Part shown: piece by piece, positions 32,885 to 44,278 of the stretch | Layout: the number at the start of each line of letters is the position of its first letter | How positions within the stretch are numbered: the first letter of the stretch is position 1 | Source of the DNA: Siphonodentalium dalli | Taxonomy: Eukaryota; Mollusca; Scaphopoda; Gadilida; Siphonodentaliidae | Assembly: GCA_032622095.1 (NCBI GenBank) | Contig: CP136064.1 | Location: 126,901,605-126,965,604, forward strand | Reading direction: 5' to 3' | Length of the DNA: 64,000 bases | The notes under the pieces: generated by a model | Seen by the model: the letters and a program-made list of their open reading frames with translations, nothing else | Database searches by the model: none | What the model was told of the DNA's origin: nothing | Position numbers and translations under genes: made by a program

Positions 32885-33060
32885 CAGATTAATTAAACGG
32901 GGGGTCGGGGTGTTTCTAGGTGGTATTTGGGGCGGGCCACCCACCCATGTCGTCAAATCGGTCGAAATCCTTGGGTGATGGGTGGGGGGTCGGGGTGTTT
33001 CTAGGTGGTATTTGGGGCGGGCCACCCACCCATGCCGTCAAATCGGTCGAAAGCGACATT
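32885..33060. repeat. satellite remnant in the right arm
   Basis: Inverse of the 24791-29480 satellite: one shortened unit with a deletion (TCGAAATCC joined to TTGGGTGATGGGTGG) and one partial unit ending GGTCGAAAGCGACATT, mirroring the left start at about 24785. Only about two copies against 34 on the left. Confidence 0.8.
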
Positions 33061-33329
33061 TTTGAAAATAAGGAATAGGGAATAAGTTCCAATTGTCATG
33101 TCTGTAGGTAAAGGTCATACTTCGTGTCGGGATAATACATTTTGCCAAAATTGTTATTTTGCTGTCACTCAAGATTCTGTGTTCTTTGAGAATCAGGTGT
33201 CTTGCGGATACCAAAGGTCCAAACTCTAATTGACGCGGGCAAATTTCACTGACTTTCATTTCAACCTGAATAGAAGATAGATCTAAGAAGATTTACAAGA
33301 CTTTCGTCCTCTTATAACTAGTTGAAGCT

Positions 33330-33459
33330 TTCCTATGAAACAATAAGGACAAACAGTATAAAAACTCATTCTTTGTCAAAACAATCATTGAATGGAACCA
33401 CCTGGAGGCTGAAGGACACGGCCAGCGCATATGATTTAACATCAACAACAACATTAACA
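33330..33459 (+). pseudogene. LINE C-terminal fragment
   Basis: One frame reads YKNSFFVKTIIEWNHLE, which fits the C-terminal motif of many animal non-LTR retrotransposon polyproteins (NSFFxRTIxxWNxL). A neighbouring frame then gives AYDLTSTTTLTA and a TAA at about 33457, implying a 1-nt frameshift near 33415. Only this tail is recognisable. Confidence 0.5.
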
Positions 33460-35686
33460 GCGTAAGTCGTCCAACGGTGAACCTACAGCCAAATCAAGGC
33501 TCATACACCCGCCCGACCAACATACAGATGCAGATCGAACTTGAAACAAGATAATCACAAAGTGAGTATTTACTAAATTACTGTATTATATATTATAATA
33601 TAAGTGTTTTCCACGTAAAAACATTCAATTAATTCTATTCAATATAATTCATTGTCATTGAGTGATTGACGCGAAATTAGGTTACTTAGTACAACTGACC
33701 TCCTCGATACAATCATTATGATTAAACGCTGAAATGCATACAGCTAAAAGGCCATGCGTTGAAATTATTCAGATTCAGGGGTCATTGATATTGTTGCCAC
33801 ATTTTGGTGTGTTGGCTGGTTGGAAACGGGCCAGCTCGTCTCACTCCCAGATCTACTCGGGGCCATATACTATAGCGACGAGGTCGCCGAGTCACTATGT
33901 GGCCATGGAAACGACGATTAGCTTTCTTGAGTAAATTCTCCCAGCCTGCAAAGGTATCTGTGTCAACGGCGTCACGGGTGCATTGTATCGCAACTACCGT
34001 ACCGTAACGGTGCATATATTTATTATCGCCAATTCGTTATCGCTAATTTTATCAGGGAATTTCATAGGAAATGGTAGATAAAGAGTGATACCATGCAAAA
34101 AAAATCACTCAACCATGCAGGGTAGATATGCCTACGGCTACATGTATACTGAAATGGAGCCTATACAAGTTGGTAGAGGCATATCAGGAGACATCGGGTC
34201 GTCATCTTTGTATCCCGTCCCATATGGAATCCATATCCCCCTCAGGGTTCCCATATGGGGTCGATGTCTGCCATTTTGTTTTTCATGGAACTCTGCCACC
34301 TCGGGTATATTTTCGGTGTATTTTGGCGCCAAGAAAAGGGATATCTGTCGCAAATCAAGTTCTGTTAATTTAAAGACATCAACACTGATAATTAGGAAAA
34401 ATGTCCTTAGTATGCAAAAAAAAGGCCTAGGAGAAATATTTCTCCTAGGCAAAAACAGCATTCTTTTTAATAGGCTTTTTTTTTAATTGTCCAAAACAAG
34501 CTCGAATTGTTCAATTATGTTACTGAATGTGTTAGATCTTGTTAGAAATCAATTGTCATCTAAATAATTTGATCATTACTGATATTTAAAACTTCAACTA
34601 TATGTAACCATATTTGTTTTTATTTCAAAATACTTTCTGAGTATTAATTATATAATAATATAAGCCAACACACAACAACAACATAAATGGTACTGTTTTG
34701 AAAGTTCATGTTTCTTGCAATAGGAAATTTGTATGGGCCAATTCCTTTGAATTCTGGGCATATAATATTGATATTGGTAATTACGTGGACCCTTCTGTAT
34801 CTGTTCATGACTCGTATTGACTGACTTAGGTTTTCTCCGCACGGACTCCAATTCTGTAACACATGTGTTGGGAATATGTGTTTTGGGTACCCAGTACTAG
34901 TACATTACCAGTCGATTTGCAAAATCCTACCTGTCAAAAAGTTTGTTGTGAGCAAACCCGCCCTGTCGCCCAGCTTGAAATCACAACTGGCTATAATATC
35001 TACGGGTCAGGCAAAGAATTCACAAAAAAAACAAATGCTGAAATGAGTTTTATGGCTTTTCATTTCATAATGAGGGATGTGAATACCATACAGAGAAGAA
35101 TAATCATTCGAACCGGATGAAAATTATTAATTGGCTTCTTTATCTATAAATTTGTATAAAACATTACTTTTACTGATAGGCGAGTCTGATCAAAGAGAAA
35201 CTATTACACAACATACCTATATTTTAACATTGTTGATATACATGTATATATAGAGGATCTACATCGGCTCCTATAAGACATGCAATAACGTTTCACGTAA
35301 CTGCCCTCATAAAGAAATAGTCCAAGATAAATAAAGACTCTTTGTCGTATTTAATGGCGTATATTTAATGACATAATTTTACAAACTTCTTCATTCATTT
35401 ATAGCTTGTGGGAAAAATATTGGAAGCCAAAGTATTTTGAGACGTAGTGTACGGAATGTAAACAGACGACAGACCGATTTCAAGAGTGACCTGGCACTAT
35501 TTCCTATTATTAAACGAACGTTTAATATCACAATTTATAGAATGGGTTTATTGAATGGAATAAGGGTAGGACCATGTAATAAATATATTTTATAACATTT
35601 TTTCGTACATTTTTGTTTACTGTTACATGTATTTGACAAAACTTGCTGCATAAAAAATTCTGAACAATCCTTCTGTTTGGTTTCAG
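33460..35686. other. no gene resolved; possible upstream exons
   Basis: Contains a short GATCCCCCGA-family fragment (TTTCTTGAGTAAATTCTCCC near 33920) and a 26-bp palindrome at 34425. A frame at 34863-35120 (ending RRIIIRTG) has uneven composition and no clear splice sites, so I do not call it. Exons leading to the terminal exon at 35687 should lie here or further left, but I could not identify them. Confidence 0.35.
34425..34450. repeat. perfect 26-bp palindrome
   Basis: GCCTAGGAGAAAT followed directly by its exact complement, with A-rich and T-rich runs on either side (AAAAAAAAG before; CTTTTTTTTTAA about 25 bp after). It resembles a simple stem terminator by shape, but in an animal genome it is more likely a repeat remnant. 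Confidence 0.6.
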
Positions 35687-35747
35687 ACCAAGTCAATATG
35701 ATACAAGTCGCTACAATCCAGTTTGGGAACACGAACGAACATACTGA
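35687..35747 (+). CDS. candidate terminal coding exon (copy 1)
   Basis: A good acceptor (CTTCTGTTTGGTTTCAG) precedes an open phase-1 frame: after one base it reads PSQYDTSRYNPVWEHERTY and stops at TGA 35745-35747. A second copy lies at 37259-37319. The two differ by three bases in the 61 coding bases: two are silent third positions and one changes E to K. The flanking intron has diverged about twice as much. This is the pattern of constrained protein sequence. Product unknown; the peptide would be the C-terminus of a protein whose other exons are not located. Confidence 0.5.
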
Positions 35748-35840
35748 CATCCAGGGGACACAGAGGCAACCTATTGAAAGCATGAGGGACATCTTCAAGT
35801 GATGGGTGAGTATTTGTAGAGGCAGCTAGATATTTCTCTC

Positions 35841-37100
35841 GAGTGTTCGCGCTGGACCGAAAAATATTTTAGCCAAATGAAAATTTTATTAGCCAAATGA
35901 GAAAAACTTTAGCCAAATGTTTTTTGGCCAAATTAAATCCTCATTTTCTGGGCGGTTCACAATTAATGACTAAAATATTCGCTTTAAACTTTATTTGTTA
36001 TTCAGTATTAAAACATAATTAAAACAACACAAAAACAACTTTAAAAACAATATTATACGAACATATGTATGTATTACATGTATATCACACAAGCAGATCA
36101 ATTCATAAAACATTACTATAGAATATGGCGGGATTTCACATCGCAAAAGCCCGCATAAATTCGCTAAGCTAATTAATTGTAATAACTCTATGTCGTTGAC
36201 ACTTTTATGACGAGAAGCCAGTTTATTAAACGGGATGCAGATTACGCAACCATTGATTAACTGGTTCGCTGCTAAATATCCTACATAAACGTAATAAAAT
36301 GCGTATATATATTTCAACAAACAGAAAATTATTAAATTTTATGCTCGGAGTTGATTATGAGTCTGGATGTATCATTAGGCAATGGTTATGGGCCTGGATG
36401 TCTCATTAGGCTATGGTTATGAGCCTGGTTGTCTGTTTGTCAAAGTAGGTTATCAATATGAGCCTGGATGTCTGATTAGGTTATGGTTATGAGCTTGGTT
36501 GTCGGCCGCCCTTAGGGCAAAACATTTGTAATTTTCTCAAACTTTTCGCGATATAAGTACCTTTTCTGACAATTTTATTGGTCGGCATCCGTTCAAACTT
36601 CACAATGTCCAAATTTAATTATATATATAACAATATTTCTTAAATATTACCTGACAAATGCTATTTAAATGATTAAACTAAACAAAAGTTGACTAAACAA
36701 GACAGTGTCATTGCCAAAGCCCATATCTGGGCTTCCAGCACTCTTACATAGGGTCCAAATATGGGCTTTCAGCACTGAACCAGTTAAGAACTGCTCTTCT
36801 GAACAAAGCATTTAGGTATTTTATCTTACAGACGGCTTAATCAGTTACATAACCAGTATACAGCTTAAGCGTTTTGACGATTAGGCTGGTTAAATGTCAT
36901 CGACGGCGTATTAACATAAGTACGAAATACTTTCGTCACATAACTTCGATCTATTCAGCGCTTTTATTAATTAGCTTTACGACTCCATGCTTTCCGTCTC
37001 CATTTGGGGTAAAAAAAGTTTAGCCAAATGAAATTTTTATTAGCCAAATTCGATTAATATTAGCCATTGGCTAATTTGGCTACCGACAGCGCGAACACTG
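35841..37100. mobile_element. hAT-like non-autonomous element, 8-bp TSD
   Basis: Ends share (C/G)AGTGTTCGCGCTG in inverse orientation (35841 and up to 37100). 8-bp flanking copies TTTCTCTC (35833-35840) and TTTCTCTA (37101-37108) match at seven of eight bases. Repeated TTAGCCAAATGA motifs lie inside both ends. CAGTG ends with an 8-bp duplication are usual for hAT elements. Contains a 36-bp minisatellite (36357-36503). No transposase. It separates the duplicated exons. Confidence 0.65.
36357..36503. repeat. degenerate ~36-bp minisatellite
   Basis: Four units around GAGCCTGGATGTCTCATTAG and GTTATG, the third with an insertion. Inside the hAT-like element. Confidence 0.65.
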
Positions 37101-37258
37101 TTTCTCTCTAAATCACGGATATGAAAATGGAATAAGGGTAGGACCATGTAATAAATATATTATATAACATTTTTTCGTACATTATAGTTTACTGTTACAT
37201 GTATGTGATAAAACTTGCTGCATCAAAAATTCTGAGCAATTCTTCTGTTTGGTTTCAG

Positions 37259-37319
37259 ACCAAGTCAATATGATACTAGTCGCTACAATCCAGTTTGGGA
37301 ACATAAACGAACATACTGA
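37259..37319 (+). CDS. candidate terminal coding exon (copy 2)
   Basis: Same acceptor (GTTTGGTTTCAG) and frame as 35687-35747, reading PSQYDTSRYNPVWEHKRTY then TGA 37317-37319. Homology begins at least 130 bp upstream (GGAATAAGGGTAGGACCATG at 37130) and ends near GGGGATACAGAG. Without the hAT-like insertion the two copies would be about 300 bp apart, so this was a short tandem duplication of a last exon. Which copy is used, or whether both are mutually exclusive, cannot be told here. Confidence 0.45.
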
Positions 37320-37872
37320 CATCCAGGGGATACAGAGCCACTTGTTTTATGATTGACAGGTACAAAATCTATTCTAGCCATGGTTATCCGATCTGAATGT
37401 AATTTGGTATGGAGGTTTGCCATCACAAATACTTTCAAAAGAGTGCCCATTTGCGTTATTTGTGTTTTTATTTTGTCTGATTAATCGACTTTCATAAAAT
37501 TTTCTCAGTTTTTTGTCTGTCAGGCTTTGAACCAAGTTCAACAAACAAAGTTTTGGTATTCACTCGTGCAGGTGTTATTCAGTCATCACGGGTCGGATTA
37601 AGACATCTTTCAAAATAAGCCAGATAAGAAAATTAATAAACCTCATCAGAAAGATACCTTGGTGGGGGTATTACATGTATATATTATATATATATATTAT
37701 ATATTATACCAAGCTCTTTCCTAAGTAAAATAAAATAGAAAAATTGGCCATGCAAGTACTTGGCCCATGTATCTACTATCTAGCTACTAACTATAGCAAG
37801 GGCGATTTTTATCTCACAGATTTTTGGTAATGGGCAGGTGGTGGGTGGGTGGTCATTTTCAGATGAGTGATT

Positions 37873-38110
37873 TAACATCATAACTTGAACAAATATCAAC
37901 TGATTTGTTGATATTTGATATATGAAACTTGCTCATTAATGCCCAACAATGTCTTGATCGAGTTTGAAAACCGGTCAGGTATGTGAAGCACAGCCCTTAA
38001 TTAGTTAATTTTTAATAGTGCCATAACTTGAAAAACATTAATCAACTGATTTTGTTATATTCGGTATATGAGACTCGATTAATAATGTCTTGTTCGAATT
38101 CAAAGTCTAC
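37873..38110. repeat. ~145-160-bp tandem repeat, two units
   Basis: CATAACTTGAACAAATATCA and CATAACTTGAAAAACATTAA start two diverged units, each followed by a GATATATGA or GGTATATGA block and a TTCGA or TCGAG block. Same family type as 45299-46010. Confidence 0.5.
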
Positions 38111-38393
38111 TAATATGGTTTATAAGCATTCTTTCTCTATTTCTATAGATTACATGTATCTCATCCTGTTTTTTTGAAGATATCCTACAAGCTATCCAAC
38201 AGTGAACAGAATTTAGATCCTACTCAGGCTACTGGTAACTCTTAAGAAGAATTAGGATAGATGAAACAGTAACTATTAAGGTTATGGATCTACCACAGGT
38301 AACTTGAATTTTTAGCTGCATTAATTTTAGACTTATTTTAGTTCAACTGAGAAATTGTTATGACTGCTTGTCCAGGCAACATAACTTGAAAGA

Positions 38394-38508
38394 GTTGTGT
38401 GGTATAGCATGATACAAGGTGATTTCAACTGATTTGGGACCAATACCAACACGAACCGATGGGTGGTATTGGTCCTGTTGAGTCTTGTATCATGCTATAA
38501 CACACAAC
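38394..38508. repeat. imperfect hairpin
   Basis: GTTGTGTGGTATAGCATGAT and inverse ATCATGCTATAACACACAAC at the outer ends; GGGACCAATACCA and TGGTATTGGTCC near the loop. Probably a small foldback or MITE. Confidence 0.6.
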
Positions 38509-40032
38509 CCAAGACACTGTAACATTTTTACCATGTTGACAATTCTAACCAATTGGGAAAAAATGCTCCATCTGTGAGTTTGCATGCCAAAAGTTACATT
38601 TTGAACGAATCTGATAACATTACTCTCACATGCCTTTAGAATAATCATGATGGCCCAATGATGAATTTTGTTTACATGATTCCAAATGATAACAACCAAG
38701 ATCAGAATAATAATTGAGGTCTGTTGGATTGGGAAGAAGATGTTAAAGCTTTCAGAGGGGTAGTTGTGGAAAATGTTTTCTGTATAATTCCAAGTGATGT
38801 CCACCAAGATGACTTGGATAAGAAAAAAATCTATATTTTTTTGCCAACTCTTTCCATGATGGGAGGTGGAAGTGGGTTGAGATATTTAGACCTGAGTATC
38901 CCCTCTCCACCATGAATGAGCATAAGAAAAACAAGTTTAAGTTTGTTACAAACCTATGTAACACAGTCATTTATTGATGAATTGTGACAATTTTTGGTAC
39001 ATGACTTTAATCTCACATTTGACAGAAAGTCAGGCCAGCCCCGTCTTTTAACCAGAGTTATCCCACTTATTTATATGTAATTGTAATAATTGTATGTCCA
39101 TTAGTGTGGTAACTTTATAACAAATGTCAGCTAATTAAATTCATATTTGGTTTATCGATCTTTCACAACAATAGCAAGTTTGCGATACACATCCGACGGG
39201 AACGGGTACGGGTAAATCGGTGAACATCGTCACGGTCTTTTTTGTACTTTCAATGCAGCTCATAAAGCGATGGCGATTTGGAACGGGTAGATGTGTCCTG
39301 TTGACCGGTAACCTTTCACTACGATTTTCTCACTCAAAGGTTCACGAATTACATGAAATTCCAGTCAGCTATGCGTTAATCTATTTATTGCAAGATGTCA
39401 TGAGCAAACATCATTGATAAAGTTGTAATTTTAAGCCAGGTTTTATGTTCAAATTCTCGAGGCGGCTTCTAGCACTTAGATAAATACGGAAGGTCGATCA
39501 TTTCACTGACAACTTTTTTCACGCTTTAATGACAGGTTGTCGTTAATAGAGTGAGTAGATAGCGCTATAGACACAGTCTCGACCCATTGCAGGGACGTGA
39601 CTATATATGGTATCTGCGTAAGGAGGGGTGTCCACCTTCGAATTTCTAACTACACCCCATGAACCATATCAAATTCACAAGTTTGCGCGTAATTCACACT
39701 AAATACACGGGGGTCAATGTTGGAAGGTTGAGAATTCCGTAGGTTGAATTGGTCTCTCACGGGGAACAAATTGCCTATCCTGGGGTGCACACTAAACATT
39801 GCGGGTTTAAGATTCGAGGGGTAAGTTAATTGGAGGCTTGATTCCATAGTTTTGCGTGGCCACGAGGGGTCGTTTTAAATCTCACTGAGACTCATTTGAA
39901 CCCTCCCGGGAGATATTACTTAATTGGAGGAACGAGAAGTGGAAATTGGGGGGTTCCGCAAAAAACGTGCTAATCTCATTGGTGCACGTGATATATTTGG
40001 AGACTCGCTTTCAGATTCACATTTTATAGATC
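38509..40032. other. region upstream of the 40033 exon
   Basis: No exon recognised. 39615-39660 (GGGGTGTCCACCTTCGAATT, AACTACACCCC) is related to 11240-11290. The last 200 bp before the ATG should hold the promoter and 5' UTR of the gene starting at 40033; no TATA box at the usual distance is obvious. Confidence 0.4.
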
Positions 40033-40114
40033 ATGGCGGACGATTTTGTCTCCGGAAAATTGGTTGAATGGGGCCTCTCCGCCCTCTCGGCGGACCTGCA
40101 ACAACGATTTAGTG
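40033..40114 (+). CDS. first coding exon of an unidentified gene
   Basis: ATG at 40033 in a strong context (ATCATGG: A at -3, G at +4) opens a frame beginning MADDFVSGKLVEWGL and continuing SALSADLQQRFS. The exon ends at AGTG with a consensus donor GTAAGT at 40115, leaving phase 1. Codon third positions are GC-rich against an AT-rich background, as expected for real coding sequence. The KLxEWGL start recalls the first helices of a SAM-type domain in some animal proteins, but one exon is too short to be sure. Possible downstream exons are at 53022 and beyond; at least one more exon must lie between, because the phases do not match. Confidence 0.6.
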
Positions 40115-41222
40115 GTAAGTATTTTTTGTATCCATGTAGGTAACACAGATAACGAAACTTGAACTGTGTTTGTTATTGCATGATGGCCATGCAAATGTTT
40201 CAAAAATCAAATTGAGAGCATGTGTGTAGTTAACAGTCTAAAAATAGAATGTGTCGATCGAACACATTTGTGATCGAGGTGAGACGACTTAAAATAACTC
40301 GGAATTAGGAAAATGTTGCATTCCACAATGACAATGTCATGTTGCAATATTGCCTTGACACATTTCTGGGACTGCACCATATTCATAATTCATATAAAAT
40401 TCAAGACAATAAACTATAAATTATCTCTAGAATCTTCACAATCAAATCGTTTCGTTTTTTCCTCGTTTTGCATCTGTCGCCGTGGAAACGCAATACTTCA
40501 CTTTTCACCACAACAAAACAAAAACGCAAATTTCTACTATATACACGATAAGAAGAAGAATAGACTATATATATATCGATAATGTATTGGAACATGTATC
40601 AATAACACTTTATAGCAGGCAGCTAATTTTGGCTTGACATTTTCTTGTTCAGGTGATTTAGATCTACTGATCAGCTGATTATTATTACCACTTTATAGGG
40701 CGTTCTCTAGTCTAGGCCATTGATAATGTTTTTCGGGGCGTTCCAAATAGCGTATTGATACCAAAACAGCGGGCCGCGGGCCGATAATGAGAAGCCTAGT
40801 TCAATATCGGCCCGCCGCCCGGAAACTATAGATCTCGTTTATTATCGTGAGAGTTACGTCCCTTCAACTTCCGATTATTATGGCGTGTTTATTTCAAGAA
40901 AATAATGGGAAGATGTATCCGATTTCCTCGACACAAAAGTGGTTTTATGATTGGAATTCTCGCCATACGATTGAATTATTGTATCAAGCGTAAGTATGCA
41001 TTGATACTTTTAGCTGTCAACCTCTCATTGGTTGTTACGCGTCTTCAATGCTGGGTTTTCCCCTGTCCTATTTTCGAGACTCCGTCAGTCCGTGTCAGCT
41101 GACAAGTCAAATGATATCAAACTTAAATGTTCTTGAAAATATTTCTCTCTTAACCTACCGGTACTTCATTATTCCACTAAATCCTCAAATGGGTCAAATG
41201 TCCAAAACTGTGGTAATAATAG
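40115..41222. other. probable intron 1, proximal part
   Basis: No second exon with a phase-1 acceptor was recognised. Contains a short GC-rich hairpin at 40769-40820 (GGGCCGATA...TATCGGCCC). Confidence 0.35.
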
Positions 41223-41399
41223 TAATAACATGATTTCATCGGGCATTATGGTTTATTAACGGCCCTCTGGAATGATTAACAGCCCTCGGGCCTATTATCG
41301 TCCCTCGACTTCGTCTCGGGCCGCTAATAGGCCCTTGGGCTGTTAATCATTCCAGCCGGGCCGTTAATAAACCATAACGCCCTCAAAAATCATGTTATT
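41223..41399. repeat. imperfect hairpin element, ~80-bp arms
   Basis: Outer AATAACATGAT and inverse ATCATGTTATT; inside GTTTATTAACGGCCC, GGAATGATTAACAGCCC and their complements, loop near CTCGACTTCGTC (41304-41315). Looks like a MITE with full-length dyad symmetry. Confidence 0.65.
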
Positions 41400-42282
41400 G
41401 TTATATTATTTTGTCATGTACACTGTACAGTACAGGTCGGGCAAACATCCAAAACGGTCTAGTACGTAGCTCGTTTTGTCTACTGTCGCCCGATAGAGCT
41501 ACGTTTTTAATGTGATTTACACACCTTTTTGCGGATAGTCAGCTCAAGCAGTGAATGGAACTCGCCCCATTAATCTCTTGCTCGAGATGTTCCCTTTTGA
41601 CCTATTTTAACTCACCAAACAAACAACGTTTTAGCAGCAACCTATTGATCATACTTCCGGGAATAGTTCCATCTTCGGTGATGAATATTGTATTACATTT
41701 CAAGGTATTCCTCATTGCACAAGAGTGTTATTAAACCATTATGACCAACATTGACCGCTGTAGAAAATTTTCACACAAAATTAGCGTCGCCGTGTCGACA
41801 AAAGGCATTGCAGTTGAGAGTGGCAGAGAATATGGTAGCCTATTTTCGATGCGCAAATTAGCGATTATAGTTTATATCGAAAAACAGTTGGTTTGAGGGT
41901 ATAATATATACTGTAACTGAATACGGTTTGGTTAGCTGAATTCAGCTATTGTAGCTGTATTCTCACATTTGCCAGAGTACCTGCTTATTGCTTGTAGAAA
42001 ATTTAGCAAACAATCTTTACATGTACATATCGAAAGGCCAGACATCTTCGGGTTTCCGATTCTGAAATTTTGTTGTATTTGTGACTTACTGCATCATTAT
42101 GCGCATAAAAGGCATTAATTGTCACTTGTTTTTCTTCTTCCATTCCAAAATATGACAGACCTGATATTGCACTGTCAATTGAATGTAGCAGAATGTCCAT
42201 AAAAGCAATATTTGGTATTAAATACAACGTGATTGTTTTGGGCTGACTTTTGTAGTACATGTCCATCCGCGCGCTATAAGCT
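41400..42282. other. no feature recognised
   Basis: Probable intron sequence; no exon or repeat signature noticed. Confidence 0.35.
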
Positions 42283-43226
42283 AGGGCTCTGCGAATATTC
42301 GAGATTCGATTCAATGTCGATATCGGGCACCCGAATCGGTCTGCTGATTCGGATATTTTCGAATCGATGTTACTTTGGTGTAGTGTCGTTTTTTTGCATC
42401 TAGAAATACATGTTCAGAATACACGTGCATTATGCAAATTATGTGCTTCGATTGCAACCCGTGACGGTGATCAATCGCCGCATGTATTTGTAATCTGTAT
42501 CGACACTGTATAAATTGTCTACACAGTGCTTGAACGTTAGATGCGGAATTTAACTCAATTGATTTCGGTTGTAATTTATGTGTGCTTTCTAGGACCCCCT
42601 CCATGAAGACAAACTATATTGTGAATATGGGATGTTGGTGTGTGATCTATTGTGGGTTGAAAAGTTTAACAGATAACCATCATTGCAATTACATGTATAT
42701 AGCCGAACGGTGTACCCATGTCCAAGTGTGTCAAATCTGTATTATCTTTAATGTAGACAAGTGACTTCCATTTCATGGGGTTTGTGATACGTTTATTGAA
42801 CTGTCTTTATGTGTCTTACTTACAGTCACTCTTTGACTTCCATTTCATGGGGTTTGTGATACATTTATTGAACTGTCTTTATGTGTCTTACTGTCACTTT
42901 TTGGTGTCACGTTCGCCGGACACAGCTAGATAGAAATTCAATGCAACATATCCCGTGAGAATGACTTGCCTATGTCATGATTATCCTAAATAAAAAACAC
43001 AAGATCCCTACTAGCACGGATGTTTATGGAGATTAACATTGTTACACAGTATCTACTATCTAGTGACTTTTGCAGTTTTTTTCATGATACAAGAAAATAA
43101 ACACACAAATAAACAATGTCAATGACTAGATGATTCAATTCGAGATTCGATTCGATATCGATATTGGGAAGAAGATTCGATATCGAGATTTGATTCGATG
43201 CAAATTCCTCGATTCGCAGATCCCTA
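42283..43226. mobile_element. hAT-like element with CGAAT-rich ends
   Basis: Inverted ends TAGGGCTCTGCGAATATTCG and the complement of TAGGGATCTGCGAATCGAGG, followed by several ATTCGATTCGATATCGAT motifs on both sides. Flanks CTATAAGC (left) and CCCCAAGC (right) agree at five of eight bases, possibly an old 8-bp duplication. 944 bp, no transposase. Contains a 72-bp tandem duplication (42763-42902). Confidence 0.55.
42763..42902. repeat. 72-bp tandem duplication
   Basis: GACTTCCATTTCATGGGGTT starts at 42763 and again at 42835; both copies continue to GTGTCTTACT with very few differences. Confidence 0.85.
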
Positions 43227-44278
43227 CCCCAAGCACACCTACCCTGGGTTTAGCATTTCTTATACGTTTTGCGAAGGTTGTGTTTTTGTGGTGTAAATCT
43301 ATAGACTTGACCGTTATTTCATAAAAGTAATAATTTACGAAAATAATGGGCATCTTAGAGTTCTCTCTCATTTGAAAACATAAACATTGGGCGCTGTCGC
43401 ATCTAATCCCATACTATGCCCCATAAAAATATTTTGTATATCGTACATTACTTTGCTATGATGTAATTAAGCGAGCTGTTAACTAGGTTACGGGTCGGTT
43501 CTTACTGTGGAGATACCACCATAATACCACTGTTATCATCTTGCATCGCAGGTCACCGTGCTATTGGTGCTCGTTACCGCCATACACTGAGTTATTTTTT
43601 TCGTGACCACGTTCAATTTACTACAAACTGCCCTCCACCGTGTAGTGAAAACATGCGTGAAACAAACTACATGTAGGTGGCCTGCAGGAAATTGAATCCA
43701 ATTTGTGATCTCGGGAAGTTAAAAAAATACATTATTGTAACTACAGAACACAATCCTACTCAAGATATTAAAATTTTCGTATTGCGATAATCGGCAACCG
43801 AAAAAGTTATATTGATCTTCTGTGCTAAGTTTTGTCGTGTTTTTTATTATAATTTATATTCAGCTGATATACAATTAAATTGTTATCTGGATAAACCTGT
43901 CAAGGAGTGTATGCAGTCTGTAAGTTATAACTAGACCAAGGTTTCCTTAGTTAATTCTCAGTCGAGAGATACAGCGGTACTTAAATAACTTTTTGAGATG
44001 GACAGAATTCCCAGCTTGTGACAGCTAGCCTAGCTCATTAATATTCAAGCCTAATGGAGTTGTTAGTGAGGTAATAACGCTTAAGAGTAATTAGCTATTA
44101 AATATGAATTTGGCCTCCCATAGAAAACACTGTCTGATCTACACACAATTGTAAATATTTACATCTCGATTCGGGACGCAACAATCTTCGATAAGCTAAT
44201 GCAGATGATTTTGCCATTAATATACGCATTGCATTTAATAAATATATAAGACTGTCGGTGTGTTGTAAATTTGGATTA
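43227..44278. other. no feature recognised
   Basis: Probable intron sequence without recognised exon or repeat. Confidence 0.35.

Larger units (their letters stand above)
24729..33105. mobile_element. giant inverted-repeat element with satellite and zinc-finger-derived arms
   Basis: Outermost inverted ends ACAGACATGACAATTGG (24729) and its complement (to 33105), followed inward on both sides by TATTCCTTATTTTCAAAAATG-type text, a ~141-bp satellite, a unique block with CACATGATAACCCACTTCAT, and an 84-bp repeat of zinc-finger origin. Arm blocks around 29480-29600 and 32790-32910 are near-identical by eye. The arms are very unequal: 34 satellite copies left, about two right. A Helitron (31195-32108) interrupts the central part. 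No clean flanking duplication. Non-autonomous foldback transposon is my reading; a local inverted duplication is the alternative. Confidence 0.6.

Noticed and set aside
34128-34486. Overlapping plus- and minus-strand frames of 81-133 residues
   Set aside because: No protein-like motif, no splice sites in phase, and open on both strands; left uncalled.
34425-34495. Stem followed by a T run as a transcription terminator
   Set aside because: The shape fits a bacterial intrinsic terminator, but the window is animal DNA and the T run is separated from the stem.
34863-35120. 85-residue frame upstream of the duplicated terminal exon
   Set aside because: Considered as an upstream exon, but no clear donor or acceptor matches the needed phase.
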